64,000 bases of DNA from Oscillospiraceae bacterium. Lineage in GTDB: Bacteria > Bacillota > Clostridia > Oscillospirales > Ruminococcaceae. Location: contig JAFTXQ010000014.1 of NCBI GenBank assembly GCA_017461565.1, forward strand, positions 179,594 to 243,593, in the 5' to 3' direction. Positions within the stretch are counted from its first letter, which is position 1; every line of letters begins with the position of its first letter. The notes under the pieces were generated by a model. The model saw nothing but the letters and a program-made list of their open reading frames with translations. It was not told the origin of the DNA and did not search any database. Positions 1-8,891 of this stretch are shown in pieces. Both the position numbers and the translations under genes were made by a program.

Positions 1-513
1 AATCCTGCTGTTTCGCTTGGAGTTCTTTTAAGCGGCGGTATGTCCGTTAAGGATTTCGTCGGATATGTGGTTTCCCAGTGCCTCGGTGCACTTGCAGGCG
101 CAGGCGTGCTGGCTGCTATCTTCGGTCTCGGTAATGTCACCGATATGACAGGCGGCTTCGGCTCCAACGGTCTTGCAGGCGTAAATGGAAGCGCCGTTGC
201 AGGTCTTATCGTTGAGGTAGTCCTTACCTTCATATTTGTTATGACCATCCTCGGCGTAACATCCAAAAAAGCAGGCCACGGCAGCTTCGGCGGTCTTGTT
301 ATCGGTCTGACCCTTACTCTGGTACATATCCTCGGTATTGGTCTGACAGGCACATCCGTAAACCCCGCACGCTCCATCGGTCCCGCTATCGTTGCTGCTA
401 TCAATGGCAACACTGCTCCCATCGCTGATGTATGGGTGTTCATCGTAGGCCCTCTCGCAGGTGCTGCGCTTGCTGCTGTTGTTTACAAGTTCCTTGAGAA
501 GAGCAAGGACTGA
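1..513 (+). CDS. Aquaporin / MIP-family channel, 5' truncated by window edge
   Basis: Membrane channel of the major intrinsic protein family, for water or small neutral solutes. The reading frame is open from base 1 and its first residues are NPAVSLG, the first NPA pore motif. The second motif, SVNPARSIGP, lies near residue 121 of the fragment. The Arg after the second NPA is the selectivity-filter residue. Hydrophobic helices fill the 170 visible residues. The wording around both NPA boxes resembles AqpZ-type water channels more than glycerol facilitators, but the filter residues in the missing N-terminal part cannot be seen. The first roughly 60-70 residues are outside the window. A hairpin terminator follows. 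Confidence 0.9.
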   Translation, partial: NPAVSLGVLLSGGMSVKDFVGYVVSQCLGALAGAGVLAAIFGLGNVTDMTGGFGSNGLAGVNGSAVAGLIVEVVLTFIFVMTILGVTSKKAGHGSFGGLVIGLTLTLVHILGIGLTGTSVNPARSIGPAIVAAINGNTAPIADVWVFIVGPLAGAALAAVVYKFLEKSKD

Positions 514-542
514 TGTGAAAGCTCACAACTGAATAATATCGG

Positions 543-578
543 TATCCGCTTCGGCATAACGCTGAAGCGGATATTTCT
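543..578 (+). terminator. Terminator after the aquaporin gene
   Basis: A 10-bp perfect stem (543-552 with 564-573) and an 11-nt loop, followed by a short T-rich tail. It lies 30 bases after the aquaporin stop. Confidence 0.7.
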
Positions 579-684
579 GTATGTATGGGAATCAACCGTA
601 AATAATAGGTGCAGGTGGCTTGTTTATCGTAATTCTTACACATAAACTTCCTTATATTTTATCGGTTTTTGGAATATATGCTAC

Positions 685-713
685 TTGAAATTTGATTTTC
701 TGTATGCTATAAT
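685..713 (+). promoter_or_regulatory. SigA-type promoter of the phosphohexomutase gene
   Basis: TTGAAA (685-690), a 17-bp spacer and TATAAT (708-713), with an extended -10 TG at 705-706. It lies about 50 bases upstream of the chosen start. Confidence 0.8.
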
Positions 714-761
714 TTAAAAGTATTGATATATTCCGATTTTATTTACAGGAGGATGACCCCT

Positions 762-2480
762 ATGGCAGATATACAGAAGATGTTTGACCTGTGGCTCGCC
801 AACGCAACAGCAGACCCCGACCTCAAGGCGGAGCTTGAAAGCGTAAAGAATGACGAGGACGCAAAGAGCGACCGTTTCTACCGTGACCTTGAGTTCGGTA
901 CGGGCGGACTTCGTGGCGTTATCGGTGCAGGTACCAACAGAATGAATGTTTACACCGTAAAGAAGGCAACACAGGGTCTTGCAGAGTACATTCTTGACGG
1001 CGGTGTTACAAAGAGCGTAGCACTCTCCTACGACAGCCGTATCAAGTCCGACTACTTCGCAAAGAGCGCTGCTGAGGTGCTTGCTGCAAACGGTATCGAG
1101 GTGCATATTTATAAGGAGCTCATGCCCACTCCCATGCTTTCCTGGGCAACAAGAGCGCTTAAGTGCGGCGCAGGCGTTATGGTTACAGCATCCCACAACC
1201 CCGCAAAGTACAACGGCTACAAGGTATACGGCTCCGATGGCTGCCAGGTAACACTGGAGGCTGCTGAGGCTATCCTTGGCAAGATCAATAACATCGACAT
1301 CTTCAGCGGCGTAAAGTCGGTTGATTTCGACAAGGCTGTTGCTGACGGAATGGTAAAGTTCATCGATGACAGCGTTATCGACGAGTATATGGATAAGGTA
1401 AGAGAGCAGGGTCTGCACACAGATCTCGTTGCAGACAGCGGCCTTAAGGTGGTATACACTCCTCTCAACGGTACAGGCAACAAGCCCGTTCGCCGTATCC
1501 TCAGCGAGATCGGCATCAAGGACGTTGTAGTAGTTCCCGAGCAGGAGCTGCCCGATGGCAACTTCACCACCTGCCCCTATCCCAATCCCGAGATACAGGA
1601 GGCACTTCAGGTAGGACTCAACCTCTGCGATAAGGAGAAGCCCGACCTGCTGCTGGCTACCGACCCCGACTGCGACCGTGTCGGCATCGCAGTTCCCGAC
1701 GGCGACCACTACGAGCTGTTCACAGGTAACGAGGTAGGCGCACTGCTGCTTGAGTACATCTGCAAGGAGCGTATCGCACTCGGCACAATGCCCGAGAACC
1801 CCGTTGCAGTAAAGACTATCGTAACAACAGACATCACCAAGGCGATCTGCCAGAAGTACGGCGTAGAGCTGCGTGAGGTGCTTACAGGCTTCAAGTTCAT
1901 CGGCGAGCAGATCGGCTGGCTGGAGGAAAAGGGCGAGGAGCAGCGTTATATCTTCGGCTTTGAGGAGAGCTACGGCTACCTTGCAGGCGGATATGTACGT
2001 GACAAGGATGCAGTAGTTGCTTCCATGCTGATATGCGAGATGGCAGCATTCTACCGCACAAAGGGCATCTCCCTTATCGAGGCACGCAAGAGAATGTACG
2101 ACGAGTACGGCGTATACTTCAACAAGCTTGAGAACTTCACCTGCGAGGGCGCAAGCGGTATGCAGCGCATGAAGGAGATCATGACTGGCCTTCGCGAGAA
2201 CGCTCCCAAGACCATTGGCGGCGTTAAGGTCCTTGCAGTGGCTGACTATGCGGCTTCCGTAAAGAAGTGTGCTGAAACAGGAGCCGAGGAGGCTATCACA
2301 CTTCCCAAGTCCGATGTTATCACATTCTATCTCGAGGACGACGCAAGCGTTATCATCAGACCCTCCGGTACAGAGCCCAAGATCAAGGTGTACTACACCA
2401 CAAAGGGTGCTGACAAGGCTGCGGCAACCGCACTCCAGAGCGCACTTTCCGCTGATTTTACAAAAATACTCGGATTTTAA
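762..2480 (+). CDS. Phospho-sugar mutase (phosphoglucomutase/phosphomannomutase, alpha-D-phosphohexomutase family)
   Basis: Interconverts hexose 1- and 6-phosphates, linking glycolysis with polysaccharide and cell-wall precursor synthesis in the cytoplasm. All family signatures are present: the catalytic phosphoserine loop TASHNP with Ser144, the Mg-binding DPDCDR loop starting at Asp301, the sugar-binding FGFEESYGY segment, and the C-terminal phosphate-binding RPSGTEPKIKV segment. The 572-residue length is normal for the long Firmicutes form (PgcA-like). ATG 762 was chosen because AGGAGG at 747-752 sits 9 bases before it; ATG 753 in the same frame is too close, and the upstream in-frame start has no ribosome site. 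It has its own promoter and appears monocistronic. Glucose versus mannose preference cannot be told from sequence. Confidence 0.93.
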   Translation: MADIQKMFDLWLANATADPDLKAELESVKNDEDAKSDRFYRDLEFGTGGLRGVIGAGTNRMNVYTVKKATQGLAEYILDGGVTKSVALSYDSRIKSDYFAKSAAEVLAANGIEVHIYKELMPTPMLSWATRALKCGAGVMVTASHNPAKYNGYKVYGSDGCQVTLEAAEAILGKINNIDIFSGVKSVDFDKAVADGMVKFIDDSVIDEYMDKVREQGLHTDLVADSGLKVVYTPLNGTGNKPVRRILSEIGIKDVVVVPEQELPDGNFTTCPYPNPEIQEALQVGLNLCDKEKPDLLLATDPDCDRVGIAVPDGDHYELFTGNEVGALLLEYICKERIALGTMPENPVAVKTIVTTDITKAICQKYGVELREVLTGFKFIGEQIGWLEEKGEEQRYIFGFEESYGYLAGGYVRDKDAVVASMLICEMAAFYRTKGISLIEARKRMYDEYGVYFNKLENFTCEGASGMQRMKEIMTGLRENAPKTIGGVKVLAVADYAASVKKCAETGAEEAITLPKSDVITFYLEDDASVIIRPSGTEPKIKVYYTTKGADKAAATALQSALSADFTKILGF

Positions 2481-2500
2481 GAAAAAATTTTAAAAACCTA

Positions 2501-2529
2501 TTGCTTTTTTGAAAAAAGTATGGTATAAT
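2501..2529 (+). promoter_or_regulatory. SigA-type promoter of rpmE
   Basis: TTGCTT (2501-2506), 17 bp, TATAAT (2524-2529). Confidence 0.75.
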
Positions 2530-2575
2530 TACATCTTGTAATGATTAAATAAAATTACGGATTGAGGTGACATAC

Positions 2576-2779
2576 ATGAAGGAAGGAATCCATCCCGCAT
2601 ACGAAGCTGCTGTTATCAGATGTGCTTGCGGTAACGAGATCGAGACACGCTCCACAAAGGGTGATATCAGAGTAGAGATCTGCTCCAAGTGCCACCCCTT
2701 CTTCACTGGAAAGCAGAAGCTGGTTGATACAGGCGGACGTGTTGACAGATTTAAGAAGCGTTACAACATCGGCAAGTAA
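2576..2779 (+). CDS. rpmE: 50S ribosomal protein L31
   Basis: Small zinc-containing protein of the large ribosomal subunit. The protein begins MKEGIHPAY, the usual L31 N-terminus, and has the zinc-ligand pattern CACG followed by [13 protein letters not shown], so it is the cysteine-containing type rather than the zinc-free paralogue. It has 67 residues, a normal length. ATG 2576 is preceded by GAGGTG at 2564-2569; the GTG inside that ribosome site was rejected as a start. Cysteine-type L31 is repressed or replaced under zinc limitation in some Firmicutes, but no Zur-like operator was recognised here. A strong terminator follows, so it is a single-gene unit. Confidence 0.97.
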   Translation: MKEGIHPAYEAAVIRCACGNEIETRSTKGDIRVEICSKCHPFFTGKQKLVDTGGRVDRFKKRYNIGK

Positions 2780-2800
2780 TTTTAAATTGCAGTATATCCA

Positions 2801-2835
2801 AAACTCACGCATAGCATAATGTGCGTGAGTTTTTG
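2801..2835 (+). terminator. Rho-independent terminator of rpmE
   Basis: An 11-bp perfect stem (AAACTCACGCA with its complement at 2822-2832), a 10-nt loop, then a T run. Confidence 0.85.
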
Positions 2836-2850
2836 CGTTTTTGTGCATTT

Positions 2851-2922
2851 GTAGGGGCACGACGTGTCGTGCCCGTAGACAACGGATATCACATTAATGG
2901 GCACGGCACGCCGTGCCCCTAC
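2851..2922. repeat. REPIN-like doublet of palindromic repeats
   Basis: Two inward-facing palindromic units share a GTAGGGGCACG end, so the 72-bp element is flanked by an 11-bp inverted repeat (2851-2861 and 2912-2922). Unit 1 contains GGGCACGAC-GT-GTCGTGCCC; unit 2 contains GGGCACGGC-AC-GCCGTGCCC. A single copy of unit 1 recurs at 3371. The element ends 11 bases before the next start codon. Confidence 0.85.
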
Positions 2923-2933
2923 GGAAGGAAATT

Positions 2934-3260
2934 ATGATCGGAGATATCGTCACCGTAACAGTGGACCGCCCTCTCGGAAGCTATCACCCTGAGCATCCCG
3001 ATATGTATTACCCGGTAAATTACGGCTACATAAAGGGCATAATGGCTCCTGACGGTGAGGAGCAGGATGCGTACATCCTCGGGGTTTGTGAGCCTGTAAA
3101 GGAGTTTACGGGATGCGTCATCGCCGTTATCCGCCGTTTTGACGATGTTGAGGAAAAATGGGTGGTTGCGCCTGAGGGAGTTTTGTTCACGAAAGAGGAG
3201 ATAGCGGAACAGGTGCGGTTTCAGGAGCAGTATTTTCAGTCGGAGATAATAAGTGGTTGA
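2934..3260 (+). CDS. Short inorganic pyrophosphatase-like protein
   Basis: Probably related to family I soluble pyrophosphatases, which hydrolyse PPi to phosphate. YPVNYGYI at residues 23-30 matches the conserved strand of family I enzymes. The usual DxDPxD metal-binding loop is replaced by the looser PDGEEQDAY, which keeps acidic residues but not the canonical spacing. At 108 residues it is far shorter than classical 170-200-residue enzymes, though short homologues occur in Clostridia. ATG 2934 follows GGAAGGAA; the upstream in-frame ATG falls inside the palindromic repeat. Activity is uncertain. If it is active, it would compete with the PPi-type phosphofructokinase encoded at 55.5 kb for PPi. 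Confidence 0.7.
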   Translation: MIGDIVTVTVDRPLGSYHPEHPDMYYPVNYGYIKGIMAPDGEEQDAYILGVCEPVKEFTGCVIAVIRRFDDVEEKWVVAPEGVLFTKEEIAEQVRFQEQYFQSEIISG

Positions 3261-3370
3261 CAGATTGGAATTTGTAGAGATACGCTCCGCAGTGTTTCCT
3301 TTGCGAAAACGTAGTACATTGTCGTAGGATGTCTGCGCAACTGTTAACATGTTGTCGACAAATATATTAC

Positions 3371-3396
3371 GTAGGGGCACGACGTGTCGTGCCCGT
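3371..3396. repeat. Single REP-like palindrome
   Basis: A 26-base perfect repeat of 2851-2876 (GTAGGGGCACGACGTGTCGT, then GCCCGT), between two plus-strand genes. The rest of the gap 3261-3525 holds only the ribosome binding site of the next gene and no open frame that I can support. Confidence 0.85.
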
Positions 3397-3525
3397 TAAT
3401 GCGCAATATCCGTTGATTGTATTGTAAGACCGTCGTTTCGTTTCCTTCGACACGGTATACCTGTTAAAAGACAGAATTGCGTGTCGAGGCACTCGATAAA
3501 TTCCGATTTATCAAGGAGGTAACCC

Positions 3526-4152
3526 ATGGAATACAAGACCATCGCCGCGCCCTGCGAGGCGAAATTTATCGAAAAAAAGAGCGAGTTCATAGGCTACCTC
3601 TGTCCCGTGCAGACCGAGGAGCAGGCGATAGCGTTTATCGAGCAGATACGCTCCATGCACCGCAAGGCGACGCATAACTGCTACGCCTATATCCTGCGTG
3701 ATAACAATGCCGCACGCCACTCTGACGACGGCGAGCCCGGCGGCACTGCGGGAGTCCCCATCTACGAGGTGCTCCGCAAGGAGGGCCTCACCGATGTGTG
3801 CTGCGTGGTCACCCGCTATTTCGGCGGAATAATGCTGGGTGCAGGGGGACTTGTCAGGGCATACACAAAGGGCGCAAAGGACGCTGTTGACGCCGCACAG
3901 ATAAAGTGCATGGCTGCTGCGGAGCAGCTTGTCGTGACGGTGGATTACGGACTATACGGCAGGATGCCGCAGGTGTTCCTTGACTTTGATGCAAGGGTGG
4001 AGAACGAGGAGTTTGCAGACAACGTGAAGATAACCCTCTATGTCCGTGAGGAGCAGGCACAGAAGCTCCGTGATAAATTAGTGGACACCTGCAACGGAAA
4101 TGTTGCTATCGAAATTGTACAAAAACTCAACTATGATTTTGCGCAGAATTAA
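3526..4152 (+). CDS. yigZ: YigZ / IMPACT-family protein (UPF0029)
   Basis: Member of the conserved YigZ/IMPACT family, whose bacterial role is unsettled (links to translation or proteolysis have been proposed). The N-terminal Impact domain (about residues 1-125) shows KKSEFIGYL, the HNCYAY strand, the glycine-rich DDGEPGGTAGVPI, and TRYFGGIMLGAGGLVRAY, all typical. The C-terminal part (about 135-205) fits the ferredoxin-like DUF1949 domain. The 208-residue length is normal. AAGGAGGT at 3512-3519 fixes ATG 3526. Neighbours do not suggest a specific pathway. Confidence 0.93.
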   Translation: MEYKTIAAPCEAKFIEKKSEFIGYLCPVQTEEQAIAFIEQIRSMHRKATHNCYAYILRDNNAARHSDDGEPGGTAGVPIYEVLRKEGLTDVCCVVTRYFGGIMLGAGGLVRAYTKGAKDAVDAAQIKCMAAAEQLVVTVDYGLYGRMPQVFLDFDARVENEEFADNVKITLYVREEQAQKLRDKLVDTCNGNVAIEIVQKLNYDFAQN

Positions 4153-4247
4153 CAAAAATGTTTTTGACGAAAAGGTTTAGTCGGGTCGAAATCTGTATAT
4201 AATTATAGGTGAGTGTTTTTTGTCCCGACAACATTTCAGGAGGATCT

Positions 4248-4649
4248 ATGGATATCTGGGAAAAGCTGTACAGAGAAGCTAAGCGTGTTCAGAACGGACG
4301 TGTCATCTCTCCTTTTATGGAGGCAGGCGGCGTTGCGGCGGCTGTGCTTACAAAGTCAGGCAATATCTATGTCGGAGTGTGTATCGACACCTGCTCCTCT
4401 CTCGGAATGTGCGCCGAGCGCAACGCTATGGCTAACATGATAACAAACGGCGAGCAGGAGATAGACAAAGTGCTTGCGATAATGCCGGATGGCAGAGTAG
4501 GTCCGCCTTGCGGAGCCTGCCGTGAGTTTATGATGCAGCTTGACAAAAACAGCGGCGATATTGAGATCCTCATGGATCTTGAAAGCCGCAGGACCATCAG
4601 ACTGAAAGAGCTGGTTCCCGATTGGTGGGGAACAGAGCGTTTTGAATAG
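4248..4649 (+). CDS. cdd: Cytidine deaminase-like zinc enzyme
   Basis: Cytidine/deoxycytidylate deaminase superfamily; likely deaminates cytidine or a related nucleoside in pyrimidine salvage. CAERNA carries the zinc-ligand Cys and catalytic Glu, and PPCGACRE carries the other two zinc cysteines. With 133 residues it matches the short homotetrameric class. It differs a little from textbook Cdd, and a blasticidin-S-deaminase-like specificity cannot be excluded. ATG 4248 has AGGAGG just upstream. A TATAAT at 4198-4203 is a possible -10 box, but no good -35 is seen. The dNTPase gene begins 25 bases after this one, so a nucleotide-salvage pairing is plausible. Confidence 0.88.
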   Translation: MDIWEKLYREAKRVQNGRVISPFMEAGGVAAAVLTKSGNIYVGVCIDTCSSLGMCAERNAMANMITNGEQEIDKVLAIMPDGRVGPPCGACREFMMQLDKNSGDIEILMDLESRRTIRLKELVPDWWGTERFE

Positions 4650-4674
4650 ATCACGATAACAGGAGGGATGTGCG

Positions 4675-5697
4675 ATGCTTCCACGTGAGCGCATTATGGA
4701 AAACGAAAGGCTTACTCTCAGCGAGTATGCCTGTAAGTCCTCGGCCAGCCGTGGAAGAGCTGTTTTCGAAAAGCCGTGTGATTTCCGCACGGATTTCCAG
4801 CGAGACCGTGACAGGATAATCCACTGCAACGCATTCCGTCGCCTGAAGCATAAGACTCAGGTGTTCCTTATCCCCCATTCCGACCATTACAGAACAAGGC
4901 TCACCCACACGCTGGAGGTAAATCAGATCTCCCGCACCGTTGCCTGTGCGCTGGGACTGAACGAGGATCTCACCGAGGCTATCGCACTGGGTCACGATCT
5001 GGGACATACCCCTTTCGGACATGACGGAGAGAGGGCGCTTGCTGCGCTCCTGCCGAACGGATTTTCCCACAATATGCAGGGAAAGCGTGTAGTGGAGCTT
5101 ATCGAAAAGGACGGCAAGGGACTTAACCTCACTGCCGAGGTTATAGACGGCATCGTGGGACACACCACCTCGGGAAATGCGCCCGAGCCTTACACAAGAG
5201 AGGGCATGGTGGTGCGCTACTGCGACAAGATAGCCTACATCAACCACGATATAGAGGACGCCATCCGTGGCGGAGTCATAAAGGACAGCGACCTGCCAGG
5301 GTTTCCTGTGCGCATACTGGGCGATACAAAATCCGCCCGCATCTCCTCGCTTGTGAGGTCGCTTGTGGAGCACGGTGCGGAGCATATCGGCATGGATGCC
5401 GAGGTCAAAAAGGCCCATGACGAGCTGAGGCAGTTCATGTTTGAAAAGGTGTACAGAGCCGCTCCCACTATCTCGGAGATGGGCAAGGCACATCACATCG
5501 TGGAGTTCCTGTTCAACTATTTCAGCGAAAATAAGGATAAGATGCCGCCGCTTTATCTCCGCCTTTCGGAGAAGTACGGCCTTGAGACCGCCGTCGGCGA
5601 TTTCATCAGCGGCATGACGGATGATTACGCCGTCAGCCTGTTCAAGGAGATATGCCTGCCCAAGGGCTGGCTGGGCGGAGCTGCAAGGCTCGGATAG
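4675..5697 (+). CDS. Deoxyguanosinetriphosphate triphosphohydrolase-like protein (HD-domain dNTPase)
   Basis: HD-superfamily phosphohydrolase that removes triphosphate from dNTPs, helping set dNTP pools. Metal-ligand motifs are visible: RRLKHKTQVF, RLTHTLEV with His78, and the HD pair His107-Asp108 in GHDLGHTPFGHDGE. Length 340 residues is typical of the shorter bacterial dGTPase-like group (type 2), not E. coli Dgt itself. AGGAGG at 4661-4666 selects ATG 4675. It sits 25 bases behind the cytidine deaminase gene and 9 bases ahead of a small zinc-ribbon gene, then dnaG and sigma genes, so it may be co-transcribed with the replication/transcription cluster. Confidence 0.9.
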   Translation: MLPRERIMENERLTLSEYACKSSASRGRAVFEKPCDFRTDFQRDRDRIIHCNAFRRLKHKTQVFLIPHSDHYRTRLTHTLEVNQISRTVACALGLNEDLTEAIALGHDLGHTPFGHDGERALAALLPNGFSHNMQGKRVVELIEKDGKGLNLTAEVIDGIVGHTTSGNAPEPYTREGMVVRYCDKIAYINHDIEDAIRGGVIKDSDLPGFPVRILGDTKSARISSLVRSLVEHGAEHIGMDAEVKKAHDELRQFMFEKVYRAAPTISEMGKAHHIVEFLFNYFSENKDKMPPLYLRLSEKYGLETAVGDFISGMTDDYAVSLFKEICLPKGWLGGAARLG

Positions 5698-5706
5698 GAG
5701 TGGTAT

Positions 5707-5955
5707 ATGGATTGTCCTTTCTGTGGATGTGAAATGCATACAGGTGAGGTGCGTGGCGAGATGATGATTTCTGTCGAAAAAGATACAGGTATCTTCTGGT
5801 GCCGTTCCGACAGGACTAAGCTGCAGAAGATTTTCGACGCAGATAAGCGGCTGCTCACCGACAACAAGAACATACTGGGGTACAGGATACCTGCGCACTA
5901 CTGTTCAAAATGCAAGAAGGTGATCCTCGACGCTGAGGTGGAGGATCTCGTCTGA
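5707..5955 (+). CDS. Small zinc-ribbon protein (PF20097/DUF6487-like)
   Basis: An 82-residue protein of unknown function. It opens MDCPFCGCEM and ends with YCSKCKKVI, giving two CxxC knuckles about 63 residues apart that should bind one zinc. The middle is a beta-rich segment without transmembrane helices. Similar small proteins are common in Clostridia. The ribosome site overlaps the end of the upstream dNTPase gene (9-base gap), and dnaG follows 23 bases later, so it is probably in the same transcript. No substrate or partner can be read from the sequence. Confidence 0.8.
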   Translation: MDCPFCGCEMHTGEVRGEMMISVEKDTGIFWCRSDRTKLQKIFDADKRLLTDNKNILGYRIPAHYCSKCKKVILDAEVEDLV

Positions 5956-5978
5956 TATAATACAAGGAGGGATATCGC

Positions 5979-7730
5979 ATGGCTTTGCCCGACGGGTTCC
6001 TGCGTGAACTTCGCGATAATAATGACATAGTGTCGGTGATGCAGAGCTATGTGGAGCTTAAGCGTGCAGGCAGCACCTATTCCTGCCGCTGCCCGTTTCA
6101 CTCGGAGAGAACTCCGTCCTTTCACGTTTATCCCGACACACAGAGCTATTACTGCTTCGGCTGCGGCGCAGGCGGCGATGTTGTCACATTCATAAAGAGC
6201 ATAGAAAACCTCGATTATATGGAGGCGGTGCGCTTCCTTGCGCAGCGTGCAGGCATGGCGATGCCCGAGGACAAGGATGACGGCTCGGCGAGATTTCGTC
6301 AGCGTCTGTACGAGATAAACCGTACAGCGGGACGATATTTTCACGAGATGCTGTTCTCACCGGAGGGCAAAGAGGGCTACGAATACATCACACGCAGAGG
6401 GCTTTCGCAGCACACGATAAAGCGCTTCGGAATAGGCTATGCCCCCGATGATTACCACAAGCTGCATTACTATATGAAAAGCAAGGGCTTCACTGAGGAC
6501 GAGCTTCTTTCGGCTGCGCTGCTTGCAAGAAACAACAACCGTGTCTATGATAAATTCCGTCACCGTGTAATGTTTCCCATCTTTGACACAAGGGGGAATG
6601 TGATAGCCTTCGGCGGACGTGCGCTTTCGGCGGACGCCCCCGCAAAGTACCTCAACAGTGACGAGACCTTCGTGTTCCAGAAAAGGGAAACGCTGTTTGC
6701 GCTGAACTACGCCAAGAACTCAAAGGCGGATTACTTCATCCTCTGTGAGGGCTACATGGATGTCATCGCCATGCATCAGGCAGGTTTCGACAGTGCCGTG
6801 GCGACTCTCGGTACCGCGATAACTCCCACGCAGGCACGTCTTATCGGCCGCATGGGAAAAAGCGAGGTCATCCTTTCCTATGACTCGGACGGGCCGGGAC
6901 AAAAGGCGGCGTCACGGGGCATAAATCTGCTCACCGAGGCTGGCGTAAAGGCGAGGGTGCTTAAAATGACAGGCGCAAAGGACCCCGACGAGTTTATACA
7001 AAAATTCGGAGCGGAGGCGTTTGCGCATCTTATCGAAAACTCGGGCGGTGCGATCGATTATGAGCTATCTAAGCTCCAGAACGGTCTGGACCTTGTAAAT
7101 AAGACTGAGGATCGTTCCGCTTATCTGAAAAAAGCGGTGGTGTTCCTTGCACAGATATCCAATCCGCTGGACAGGGATGTTTACATCTCACGCACGGCGG
7201 AAACGGCGGGAATTCCCGCTGACACGGTACGCTTTGCCGTAAACGGCGAAATAAGTCGTCAGAAAAAGCGTGATAAGCGAGACCAGTACAGAAATCTGGT
7301 GTCACCAAGAAATAACGACAAGATCAATCCACAGTCGGCAAAGCTTCCTAGGGAGGAAAAGGCGGAGCGAGGCATAATATGCTTCCTTTACCACAATCCG
7401 GACAAGCTGGAGCATATCCGCAAAAACCTTACGGGCGGATTCGCTACCGATTTCAACCGCCGTGTGTTTGAATTTATTTCGGGAAGGATATCCAATGGCT
7501 TCGGCCTTGAAATGACAGCCTTCAACGAGGAATTTGACGGCGCAGAGATGGGCAGGATAACAGGTATACTGAACGATTTTGCCGCATTTTCACATGATAT
7601 ACAGGCTCTTGCAGACTATATAAAGATACTTAACGATTACAGCGAGAGCAGTAAAAATATGAGTGCAGGCAGTATGTCCGCTGAGGAGCTGCTGGCATTT
7701 GTACAAAAGCAAAAGGAGAAAAACAAATGA
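5979..7730 (+). CDS. dnaG: DNA primase
   Basis: Synthesises RNA primers at the replication fork. The CHC2 zinc finger is clear (Cys38, His41, Cys59, Cys62 in CRCPFH and YYCFGC). The Toprim catalytic region has CEGYMD with Glu257 and the acidic DSDGPG with Asp302 and Asp304. The C-terminal 150 residues fit the helicase-interacting domain but are weakly conserved. 583 residues is a normal length. AAGGAGGG precedes ATG 5979. Its stop overlaps the first sigma gene by 4 bases (ATGA), the usual Firmicutes dnaG-sigA arrangement. Confidence 0.97.
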   Translation: MALPDGFLRELRDNNDIVSVMQSYVELKRAGSTYSCRCPFHSERTPSFHVYPDTQSYYCFGCGAGGDVVTFIKSIENLDYMEAVRFLAQRAGMAMPEDKDDGSARFRQRLYEINRTAGRYFHEMLFSPEGKEGYEYITRRGLSQHTIKRFGIGYAPDDYHKLHYYMKSKGFTEDELLSAALLARNNNRVYDKFRHRVMFPIFDTRGNVIAFGGRALSADAPAKYLNSDETFVFQKRETLFALNYAKNSKADYFILCEGYMDVIAMHQAGFDSAVATLGTAITPTQARLIGRMGKSEVILSYDSDGPGQKAASRGINLLTEAGVKARVLKMTGAKDPDEFIQKFGAEAFAHLIENSGGAIDYELSKLQNGLDLVNKTEDRSAYLKKAVVFLAQISNPLDRDVYISRTAETAGIPADTVRFAVNGEISRQKKRDKRDQYRNLVSPRNNDKINPQSAKLPREEKAERGIICFLYHNPDKLEHIRKNLTGGFATDFNRRVFEFISGRISNGFGLEMTAFNEEFDGAEMGRITGILNDFAAFSHDIQALADYIKILNDYSESSKNMSAGSMSAEELLAFVQKQKEKNK

Positions 7731-8818
7731 CTGAGAACACAACGAATTCGGCGTCGCTGCGTGAACTGCTGAATCAGGGAAAGCAGAAGGGCAGCCTTAC
7801 CACCAAGGAGATAACAGATGTCCTTGAGGAGCTGAATTTCGACGCAGATCAGATCAACGGTCTGTATGAGGAGCTTGATAACATGAACATCAAGATCGTC
7901 GATGATTACACTGCCGATCTTGATATCGAAAATATTCTGGAGCTTGCGGAGAGCGAGGATTACGACGACAGCTATGACTCCGACGGTATGCTGGCGGATG
8001 ACTCGGTAAAGCTGTACCTTAAGGAGATAGGCCGTATCCCGCTGCTCACCACCGAGGAGGAGATAAAGCTTGCGGAGCGCATGGCTACAGGCGATCCCGC
8101 CGCAAAGAAGCGACTCAGCGAAGCGAACCTCAGACTTGTGGTAAGTATAGCAAAGAAATATGTAAGACGTGGTATGCAGTTCCTGGATCTTATCCAGGAG
8201 GGAAACCTCGGACTTATCAAGGCAGTAGACAAGTTTGATTATACCAAGGGCTTCAAGTTCTCTACCTATGCCACATGGTGGATAAGACAGTCGATAACCC
8301 GTGCGATAGCAGATCAGGCACGTACCATCCGTATCCCTGTCCACATGGTTGAGACCATCACAAAGGTAAAGAAGATGCAGAGCCAGCTTCTCCACGAAAA
8401 CGGTTGCGAGCCCAGCGAGGACGAGATCGCCGAGCAGCTTGGTATGACCACCGACAAGGTTCGTGAGATAATCCGCATAGCGCAGGACCCCGTGTCTCTT
8501 GAGACACCCATCGGCGAGGAGGAGGACAGCCACCTTGGCGACTTCATCCCCGATGAGGACGCTCCCGCTCCCGCAGACGAGGCGTGCAACAGCGTGCTTC
8601 GACAGATGCTGGGCGAGGTGCTGGATACCCTCACCGAAAGAGAAAAGCGTGTCATCATACTTCGCTTCGGTCTTATCGATGGCAGGCAGCGCACCCTTGA
8701 GGAGGTAGGACAGGAGTTCCAGGTAACAAGAGAGCGTATCCGTCAGATAGAGACCAAGGCGCTGAGAAAGCTGCGCCACCCCACACGAAGCAGAAAGCTC
8801 AAGGATTTCCTTGAATAA
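7727..8818 (+). CDS. rpoD: RNA polymerase primary sigma factor, copy 1
   Basis: Sigma-70 group 1 factor directing housekeeping transcription. Region 1.1-like N-terminus (residues 1-60), region 1.2 ([17 protein letters not shown]), regions 2.1-2.4 ending in [20 protein letters not shown], region 3, and region 4.2 with [18 protein letters not shown] are all present. The C-terminus, [13 protein letters not shown], is the standard primary-sigma ending. 363 residues. Translation is coupled to dnaG by an ATGA overlap. A second full-length paralogue follows after 73 bases. Confidence 0.96.
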   Translation: MTENTTNSASLRELLNQGKQKGSLTTKEITDVLEELNFDADQINGLYEELDNMNIKIVDDYTADLDIENILELAESEDYDDSYDSDGMLADDSVKLYLKEIGRIPLLTTEEEIKLAERMATGDPAAKKRLSEANLRLVVSIAKKYVRRGMQFLDLIQEGNLGLIKAVDKFDYTKGFKFSTYATWWIRQSITRAIADQARTIRIPVHMVETITKVKKMQSQLLHENGCEPSEDEIAEQLGMTTDKVREIIRIAQDPVSLETPIGEEEDSHLGDFIPDEDAPAPADEACNSVLRQMLGEVLDTLTEREKRVIILRFGLIDGRQRTLEEVGQEFQVTRERIRQIETKALRKLRHPTRSRKLKDFLE

Positions 8819-8891
8819 CAGATATACGTCACAGCAGTTTTTCCACAGGATCTATTACATAAGCCGAACTTTAAAGTGAAAGGATCAGATT

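Noticed and set aside
8839-8847. DnaA-box-like TTTTCCACA in the gap between the two sigma genes
   Set aside because: One mismatch to TTATCCACA, single copy, no AT-rich unwinding region or further boxes nearby; not an origin.
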